Shown here: positions 26,205 to 32,322 of the stretch, piece after piece
Position numbering within the stretch: position 1 is the first letter of the stretch
How the letters are laid out: every line of letters starts with the position of its first letter
NCBI GenBank assembly: GCA_014324065.1
Contig: JACOMV010000032.1
Span: 1-32,322, forward strand
DNA length: 32,322 nucleotides
Direction: 5' to 3'
Origin: Hormoscilla sp. SP12CHS1
Lineage (GTDB): Bacteria; Cyanobacteriota; Cyanobacteriia; Cyanobacteriales; Desertifilaceae
Notes under the pieces: model-generated
Databases searched by the model: none
Told to the model about the DNA's origin: nothing
The model's input: the letters and a program-made list of their open reading frames with translations, nothing else
Translations under genes and position numbers: made by a program

Positions 26205-26915
26205 TTAGGGAATCAAGGCCAATACTGATACAGGTGTTCCCGAACCCCCCCGGAGACGGAGAACGCCAATTACTAATGTAGCACCTGTAGGAGGCAGGCG
26301 CTCGAGGTTGGTCAAATTTTCCAGGACAATTTTATGCTCTCGAAGTACTAGCTTATTAATAGAGAAGGTGCTGTCTACTGCGGGGTCTACTCCGTGGGTG
26401 TCAATTCCAACTCCGGCAATGCCTCGTTCTGCTAGCATAAAGCAGGTGGCTTCAGTCCCGAATCCGGGAAATTGCGGCAAAAATGCTCCGGCATCGCCCC
26501 ACTTGTTTTGCCAACCCGTGTATAATAGGACAATACTGCCGACGGGGATGCGATCGTCGTGCTTTGCTTCCCAACTGAGAATGTCATCTTTGGTTAAGGC
26601 ATAATCGGGATTGGCAGCAGTGCGATCGCAGATATCGATCGCCACAGATGGGACAACCAGCGATCGGGCGGGATAGCGATCGATTCCGGGACCATCGGGA
26701 TAAAAACTCTTGGGTGCATTCATGTGAGTGCCGCTATGTTCTCCCATGGAGAAGCGGCGCAGATAGTAACCATCTTGGTTTAACTCAGCGACTGACTCAA
26801 ATTCAACGGGGGGATCCCCTGGCCATCGGGGAATGTTGGGGTCGATAATATGGCTGAGGTCTATTACCTGAGAGTAACTGATGGTTTCGATACTGTTGGA
26901 GTTGGAGTTCATCAC
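26205..26915 (-). CDS. Cyclase-family protein (arylformamidase/KynB-like fold)
   Basis: VIDLSHIIDPNIPRWPGDPP, MGEHSGTHMNAPKSFYPDG, GIAGVGIDTHGVDP. Confidence 0.88.
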   Translation of the reverse strand: MMNSNSNSIETISYSQVIDLSHIIDPNIPRWPGDPPVEFESVAELNQDGYYLRRFSMGEHSGTHMNAPKSFYPDGPGIDRYPARSLVVPSVAIDICDRTAANPDYALTKDDILSWEAKHDDRIPVGSIVLLYTGWQNKWGDAGAFLPQFPGFGTEATCFMLAERGIAGVGIDTHGVDPAVDSTFSINKLVLREHKIVLENLTNLERLPPTGATLVIGVLRLRGGSGTPVSVLALIP

Positions 26916-27008
26916 GGTAATGGGTTGAGTTAGTTCACAATTGCTATCTAGATTATGCTAACATATTAGCATGGCGATGCAGATGATTGACAAGAAAAAA
27001 AACAGCCA

Positions 27009-28184
27009 ATGCAGGATATCAAGGAAGTAGTTGCCCAAGCTGCCCAGCACCTAACGGGGCAAGAAGATTTTCCCGGGGCCACAAGTTGGTATATAGGTAG
27101 CAAAGTTGTCAAAGCGGATATAATTGAGTTCTTGCAGGAGGCAGCTACTCGTTTTCCCCAGGTTAAGGTTTCCAGTAAGGATACCAAAGATTGGTTGATT
27201 GCTACGCTGTTAGAACATCCCCAACTATGGGATAGTTTTTTCCAGAGGTTTAACCAAGCTTTGGCCCTGCATCCTCCGGATGTAGAGTATATTTTGCAAT
27301 GTTCCCGAACTGAACGCAAGCGTTGGGAGTCGGAAGGAAAACTGCCTGTGGTGGGTTCTGATTCTGTGAGGAAGCATGGCCGGGATTTGGTTTTCTCTCT
27401 GTTCGATCTCAGGGCGATCGCCCGGCTGTCTCCAGAGGAGATTTCGGCTTGGCGCAGCACTCACGCACAGTTGCTGAAACGCTCTCGAAAAATAGGAGCA
27501 TATAAGGCCAAGGAAACCTTGGTAAAACATAACCGGGCTCGTTTAGAATTTGGTTTAACTTGGCAAGAACTGTGCGAACAATGGGAAATTCGAGATGCTG
27601 CTGCTGCACCAGTGCTGAAGCTAGCTTATTGGTGTGTCTGGGTTTCTCGGTGGGCGAAGGCATATCAGATCCGGGCTCATCGCGCTAGGAAATATGCTGA
27701 CCAGTATCGGGCTAAATCACAGGAATATTATCAACTGAAGCATGAAATTGTGAAAATTTTGGTGCGGTCTCCTTATGCCCAGTTAAGTTTTTATCGCCCC
27801 GATCGCCCTCATAAAATAATTTGGGACGATCGGGACTTTGATGATGAATATGATGAACCAGATCGCTTTTACGACCGACTCCGGGAACCAGTGCGTCAAA
27901 TTAAAGATTACTACTCTCTGTATTATTTAGCCGTCGCCTCCGATCGCATTCCCGATGTCGGGTTTTCTTTCCACACCCCCTATCCTATCGGGAAAAAGTT
28001 CTTGCCTTTTCCGAATAGTTTGCCGCAAGTAAAGCATTCCGAACAAGAAGGAATATTCCGGTTTGGGCGGGTGCTGTTTGATAAGGAAAAGATTACTCAC
28101 AGCGAAAAAATGACCTGTAAGCAAGCGGAATTTTATTTAGATTTATTGCGACATAAATATGCTGCCATTGAAAAGCTTAATTAA
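27009..28184 (+). CDS. Hypothetical protein (391 aa), possible HTH-like segment
   Basis: Long ORF with consistent cyanobacterial codon usage; ERKRWESEGKLPVVGSDSVRKHGRDLVFSLFDLRAIARL resembles a substrate/DNA-recognition HTH-like module; otherwise unrecognised. Confidence 0.75.
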   Translation: MQDIKEVVAQAAQHLTGQEDFPGATSWYIGSKVVKADIIEFLQEAATRFPQVKVSSKDTKDWLIATLLEHPQLWDSFFQRFNQALALHPPDVEYILQCSRTERKRWESEGKLPVVGSDSVRKHGRDLVFSLFDLRAIARLSPEEISAWRSTHAQLLKRSRKIGAYKAKETLVKHNRARLEFGLTWQELCEQWEIRDAAAAPVLKLAYWCVWVSRWAKAYQIRAHRARKYADQYRAKSQEYYQLKHEIVKILVRSPYAQLSFYRPDRPHKIIWDDRDFDDEYDEPDRFYDRLREPVRQIKDYYSLYYLAVASDRIPDVGFSFHTPYPIGKKFLPFPNSLPQVKHSEQEGIFRFGRVLFDKEKITHSEKMTCKQAEFYLDLLRHKYAAIEKLN

Positions 28185-28280
28185 TCTTTTTCTTCTCGGG
28201 AATTATGGCAGCATAAATTACCGGATTTTATGCAAGAGTGAAGTTCTAACATGCTGATTTCCTATTATTGTATAAGTTGC

Positions 28281-28631
28281 TTACTGGCGATCGAGTCCCT
28301 GTTCGATCCAGTTGATACATTCTTGTTCCAATAGGAACAGCTTGGGGGCGGCAATATTTCTCAAGCTGTCGGGGGGATAACGATCGTAAAAATATTTGCC
28401 GCATTGTTTGTAGATGATAATTAGATTGTGGCGATAGGTATATCGAGATTTGAAATCATCTACCTGACTGAGGACATCTGTATGGCGATCTAGATGTTCT
28501 TTAGCAATTTCAATCAAGCTAGCAATGCTACCGGAATAGATGCCAGCGGGATTTTCCGATTTATGGAATTTACCTTTATGTCCCAGATCGGATAGTAGCT
28601 TATAGGAGTAGATGGAGTAACCGTCCGCCAT
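28281..28631 (-). CDS. Hypothetical protein (about 116 aa)
   Basis: Coherent ORF; no recognised family. Confidence 0.6.
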   Translation of the reverse strand: MADGYSIYSYKLLSDLGHKGKFHKSENPAGIYSGSIASLIEIAKEHLDRHTDVLSQVDDFKSRYTYRHNLIIIYKQCGKYFYDRYPPDSLRNIAAPKLFLLEQECINWIEQGLDRQ

Positions 28632-28765
28632 GCCAAAGACAAAGGAGACGATCGGATGTCCCCGATGGGAAACTTAATTTTCGTAAATTAACCTATTCAT
28701 GGTGCTTTTTGTGGTATAATAACATCAGTTCGTAGTAATACCATTTGTCTTCGCTGTCAGCCCGC

Positions 28766-28783
28766 CGGGGGTTCAAACCCCCG
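28766..28783. repeat. Family F hairpin CGGGGGTTCAAACCCCCG
   Basis: Preceded by CCCGC like the 23570-23587 copy. Confidence 0.75.
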
Positions 28784-28822
28784 ACTAATAATATAATGTT
28801 CAAGTAATTGTAACATTGCAAG

Positions 28823-29212
28823 CTAAAAAGGATTGAGCAGCATAATGTTGCAACCCTCAAAATCTCGGATATTGCGCGTCACTAAAGTCAGTGCATGAAA
28901 TTGAGCGGTAGCAGCAATTATCATGTCTGCTTGAGAACGGGTTTTTCCCTGAGATTGTAATTGCCCTCTCAGTTGGCCAGCAAGCTTGGAGATCGGCGCA
29001 GTAACTGAAAAAATACTACAGCGAGAGTCGATAAATGTCTCAAACCAAGCTTTAATTCTCGGGTTAGGTTTCCAAGCTAGACCGTAGTAAATTTCCTCAA
29101 CAGTTATCGCACTAATAGCAATATCTGAAACACCTGCCGCCCAAGCTAGCACTTTCTGGTCAGGCAGAGGTCGTGCTAGTTCACTGATGATATTAGTATC
29201 ACAAAGAAACAT
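28823..29212 (-). CDS. PIN-domain toxin (VapC family), start taken at MFLCDTN
   Basis: MFLCDTNIISELARPLPDQKVLAWA, ISAITVEEIYYGL, RSQADMIIAATAQFHALTLVTRNIRDFEG. Confidence 0.92.
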   Translation of the reverse strand: MFLCDTNIISELARPLPDQKVLAWAAGVSDIAISAITVEEIYYGLAWKPNPRIKAWFETFIDSRCSIFSVTAPISKLAGQLRGQLQSQGKTRSQADMIIAATAQFHALTLVTRNIRDFEGCNIMLLNPF

Positions 29213-29609
29213 CGTCAAGATTGTCAACAAAGGATAATGGTCTATTTTGGCGCGGCGGCACCTCTAGAGAATAATCCTCCTCAGCGCATAGACGACGCAA
29301 CTCGGCAAATTCATCCGCCAGTGAAGGTTTTTGACACTGCTGGTGCCAAAGCAAAAACTCTTGAAAGGTTTCGGCATCGACAACCGCCGCCACTAGCTGT
29401 TCTCGATCGTAGATAAGCTGCGGTTCTTGGTTTATAGAACGAATGAGTTCGGCAAACCGCTGTTGTGCTTCGGGAATCTCCCAGTTCAAGCTATTTCCTC
29501 CCAGATCCTCTACAAATTTTGCAGATTGTCTTATTTTACCCTTAAAATCATAATTATCACAGTCGTTCATATAAATTATCCCCGATCGACCAAATATATT
29601 TGTTACCAC
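29199..29609 (-). CDS. Phd/YefM-type antitoxin
   Basis: SLNWEIPEAQQRFAELIRSINQEPQLIYDREQLVAAVVDAETFQEFL; overlaps the toxin start. Confidence 0.82.
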   Translation of the reverse strand: MVTNIFGRSGIIYMNDCDNYDFKGKIRQSAKFVEDLGGNSLNWEIPEAQQRFAELIRSINQEPQLIYDREQLVAAVVDAETFQEFLLWHQQCQKPSLADEFAELRRLCAEEDYSLEVPPRQNRPLSFVDNLDDVSL

Positions 29610-30496
29610 CGTTGTTTATGTCGAGCAGTTTCTTACCCCCGGAAGTCACGCAACTGACTGAGTCTACTTCTATTACTCTGGCCCAAAGGATCCAGTGTCA
29701 GCCGATCGCCACTCCTCTGAACGATCGGCCAATTCCGACCGCCTACGTGCATGAGGGGAAAGGCAACACCCCGATTTTATTATTGCACGGTTTTGACAGT
29801 TCCGTGCTGGAATTCCGCCGCCTTCTCCCCCAACTGGCCCCTGCAAATGAAACTTGGGCGATCGACTTGTTAGGTTTCGGCTTTACAGAACGCATTCCGG
29901 GCATTACCTCAGAAACCATTAAAGCACATCTCTATGCTTGTTGGCAAAGTTCGATCGCTCGGCCAGTAATTTTGGTGGGGGTGTCCATGGGCGGTGCTGC
30001 TGCGATAGATTTTAGCATCTCTTACCCGGAAGCTGTCAAAAAGCTAGTGCTAATTGACAGTGCGGGCTTTGCTAAAGCCCCAGCAATGCAGGGATTTTGG
30101 TTGACTCCCTTGGTCTACCTGGCGGCGGAATTTCTGCGTCAGCCCAAGGTGCGCCAGCATGCCGGTCAAAAGGCTTACTATAATCGAAAGTTGGCTTCCT
30201 CTGATGCTAATTTATGTGCATTCCTACACCTGAAAATGCCCAATTGGCGTCAAAGTATGGTAGACTTCACTAAGACGGGTGGTTACGGCTTTTTGGCCGA
30301 TCGCATTTCGGAAGTTACGCAGGAGACCTTGATTTTGTGGGGAGACTCCGATAAGATTTTGGGAACCTCCGATGCGAAAAGGTTCCAGAAGGCGATCGGC
30401 GGTTCACAACTGATCTGGATCGAAAAGTGCGGTCACCTACCGCACCTGGAGAAGCCGGAAATTACTGCCCAACACATTCTCGCCTTCCGTGATTAA
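29600..30496 (+). CDS. Alpha/beta hydrolase
   Basis: TPILLLHGFDSSVLEFRRLLPQL, VILVGVSMGGAAAIDFSISYP, ILWGDSDKILG, CGHLPHLEKPE. Confidence 0.93.
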   Translation: MLPPLFMSSSFLPPEVTQLTESTSITLAQRIQCQPIATPLNDRPIPTAYVHEGKGNTPILLLHGFDSSVLEFRRLLPQLAPANETWAIDLLGFGFTERIPGITSETIKAHLYACWQSSIARPVILVGVSMGGAAAIDFSISYPEAVKKLVLIDSAGFAKAPAMQGFWLTPLVYLAAEFLRQPKVRQHAGQKAYYNRKLASSDANLCAFLHLKMPNWRQSMVDFTKTGGYGFLADRISEVTQETLILWGDSDKILGTSDAKRFQKAIGGSQLIWIEKCGHLPHLEKPEITAQHILAFRD

Positions 30497-30580
30497 AAGG
30501 TTTGTACTAAAGTAGTAGGGTGGGGCACCGCCCACCAGCAGCGCCTGTGGTCTTTTTTTTCCAACTGGTTTTGACCACGG

Positions 30581-30616
30581 TTTGTACTAAAGTTTGTACT
30601 AAAGTTTGTGCTAAAG
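30581..30616. repeat. 12-bp tandem repeat TTTGTACTAAAG x3
   Basis: TTTGTACTAAAG TTTGTACTAAAG TTTGTGCTAAAG. Confidence 0.93.
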
Positions 30617-30620
30617 TTCA

Positions 30621-30735
30621 TAGTAAGGACTAAAGTCCTTGCACTCCGGAAACACTTTAGTGTTTACTACGAACCCGGGAAACACTTTAGTGTTTACTAC
30701 GAACCCGGGAAACACTTTAGTGTTTACTACGAACC
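30621..30735. repeat. Family E hairpins: AAGGACTAAAGTCCTT plus three tandem 30-bp units (AAACACTTTAGTGTTTACTACGAACCCGGG)
   Basis: AACACTTTAG recurs at 30651, 30681 and 30711 (period 30). Confidence 0.95.
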
Positions 30736-30756
30736 AACTAACAAGGTAAACAGAAA

Positions 30757-31722
30757 ATGAATTCCAAGAATAAATTAATTCTCGCTCTCGACTTTGGAGG
30801 CACCAAACATGCAGCCGCGATCGTCCACAGCGGAGACAGAAAGTGGCAGAAAGGTCGCCGCGCCCTTTCTCCTCCCTTCGCTGGTGCTACCGTCGATCGC
30901 GAAATTATGCGATCGCTCATCCACCAGTTGCTGCAAGGAGAAAAACCAGGGGCGATCGGGGTAAGTTTTGGCGGACCGGTAGACGCCACCACGGGAACAG
31001 TACGGCTTTCCCATCACGCCCTGGGTTGGGAAAATACTCCCCTGCGGGAACTCTTAGAAACCGAATATGGCGCACCGGTCAGCGTAGACAATGACGCCAA
31101 TGTAGCAGCATTAGGAGAATATCGGTTTGGGGCGGGAAAGGGTTACGAGAGCATGTTTTATATTACCATCAGTACGGGTGTAGGAGGGGGATGGATTCTG
31201 AATGGACGCCCTTGGCGGGGTGCTGATGGCATGGCAGGAGAAATAGGTCATATAGTAGTCGATCCAGAAGGACCAAAATGCTTGTGTGGGAAGCGCGGAT
31301 GTGTGGAACGTTTCGCTTCGGGACCATATATTGCCCAAACAGCGCAGCAGTTCTTGCAGCAGCAACCACATCGAGGTGAATTATTGCGGAATTTGGCAGG
31401 AAATAATTTGTCAGATATCACTGCACAATTAGTCAGTCAAGCGGCAGCCCAAGGAGATAATCTAGCTAGTGAAGTATTAGAAGTAGCAGGATGGGCCCTA
31501 GGAGTAGGTATTGGGAATGTGGCGAATTTGATCAATCCTCAGCTTTTTGTGTTGGGGGGAGGCGTGACGAAAGCAGGGGCAAAGTTTTGGGAAGCAGTGC
31601 GTCGGGTTGCCCGGAAGACTGCTTTACCAGAAGTTAATTTTGAAATTGTTCCTGCTGCTTTGTCAGATGAAGCCCCGCTGTGGGGTGCGGTGGGATTGGC
31701 AGAAGATTTACTTGGTTCGTAG
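30757..31722 (+). CDS. ROK-family sugar kinase/regulator (glucokinase-like)
   Basis: LALDFGGTKHAAAIV, VDNDANVAALGEYRFGAGKG, ISTGVGGGWILNG, GEIGHIVVDPEGPKCLCGKRGCVERFASG. Confidence 0.95.
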   Translation: MNSKNKLILALDFGGTKHAAAIVHSGDRKWQKGRRALSPPFAGATVDREIMRSLIHQLLQGEKPGAIGVSFGGPVDATTGTVRLSHHALGWENTPLRELLETEYGAPVSVDNDANVAALGEYRFGAGKGYESMFYITISTGVGGGWILNGRPWRGADGMAGEIGHIVVDPEGPKCLCGKRGCVERFASGPYIAQTAQQFLQQQPHRGELLRNLAGNNLSDITAQLVSQAAAQGDNLASEVLEVAGWALGVGIGNVANLINPQLFVLGGGVTKAGAKFWEAVRRVARKTALPEVNFEIVPAALSDEAPLWGAVGLAEDLLGS

Positions 31723-31776
31723 CAAGACACCGTTTGCTCTATACTATAATTACAGCAACTAATTCACGGGATTCCT

Positions 31777-32259
31777 ATGACACAAATAATCCAGGCAAAT
31801 ACATTAACATTACACGATGTTAAGGAAAAGTTTAGCATCCAGCTTATTGATGACGAAGATTTTTTCTCCGAATGGCAATATAATTTGCCACAGGTGACTG
31901 AGGCGGAAAAAGAATGGCTCGATCGGATGAAAGCAGATTTCCTTTCTCTAGAAGAGTACCCATTCCACGAAGAAATTGTCAAGCTGGCTGTCTTGGGCCC
32001 TTTGCTGTCCTTAGCAGGTTTATTTGGTCATCCTTTTCATCCGGAGGTTGAGGTAAAAGTTGAGACAGAAGATGAGGAAGAAGTTATACGCGGAAGTATT
32101 GATGTGTTGATTTTACGGCAAAATTTTTGGGTGACATTAATAGAGGCTAAAAATCAACAGTTTAGTCTGGTGAAAGCTTTACCGCAAGCTTTGTTTTATA
32201 TGATGAAAAATCCTCATCCTGAGAAACCCACCTTTGGCTTGATGGTGCGATTCGTTTAG
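31777..32259 (+). pseudogene. Restriction endonuclease-like protein (type I R-subunit N-terminal-like), C-terminally truncated
   Basis: EVEVKVETEDEEEVIRGSIDVLILRQNFWVTLIEAKNQQFSLVKALPQALFYMMKNPHPEKPTFGLM then VRFV*. Confidence 0.65.
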
Positions 32260-32322
32260 CATAAACGACTTGACACAGGTCAAGATAAAAAAGCTAGCAG
32301 GGCCTTCATTAGCCCTGACAAC

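Noticed and set aside
30621-30735. Possible CRISPR array (three exact repeats)
   Set aside because: Repeats are directly tandem with a 30-bp period and no unique spacers; no cas genes.
32269-32284. CTTGACACAGGTCAAG dyad as a regulatory operator
   Set aside because: Only 6-bp arms, at the window edge, no supporting context.
1-32322. tRNA, rRNA or other standard structured RNA genes
   Set aside because: Scanned by eye for tRNA T-loop (GGTTCRANNCC) and rRNA landmarks; GGGGGTTCAAACCCCC at 28767 resembles a T-arm but lacks an acceptor/anticodon context and belongs to family F.

Overview
The window is cyanobacterial by its signatures: abundant HIP1-like GCGATCGC octamers, heptad STRR-type repeats and cyanobacterial protein families. 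It mixes intact housekeeping and accessory genes with a high density of decaying genes and small palindromic repeats. Intact-looking genes: TM0106-type RecB-like nuclease, class V PLP enzyme (cystine lyase-like), RND pump and adaptor, response regulator, YjbQ, a glycosyltransferase-like protein, two overlapping toxin/antitoxin pairs, RimM, a valine-pyruvate-type aminotransferase, MoaE, a cyclase-family protein, an alpha/beta hydrolase, a ROK kinase and several unknowns. Decaying genes: a group II intron 5' segment at the left edge, two hybrid histidine kinases (one fused to an adenylate cyclase), an IS607-type element (serine recombinase + TnpB), a methyltransferase with a tandem unknown domain, two Uma2 genes, a DUF3368 PIN gene, a collapsed STAND/NB-ARC-like gene, a 2Fe-2S ferredoxin, an ABC transporter end and a restriction-type protein. 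The most interesting signal is a set of at least six short palindromic repeat families. Several copies sit exactly where a recognisable reading frame breaks, several have compensatory stem substitutions between copies, and two families show loops flipped relative to their flanks. No cognate REP-type transposase is visible in the window, so the mobilising mechanism is unknown. All family calls come from reading the sequence; no database search was run.
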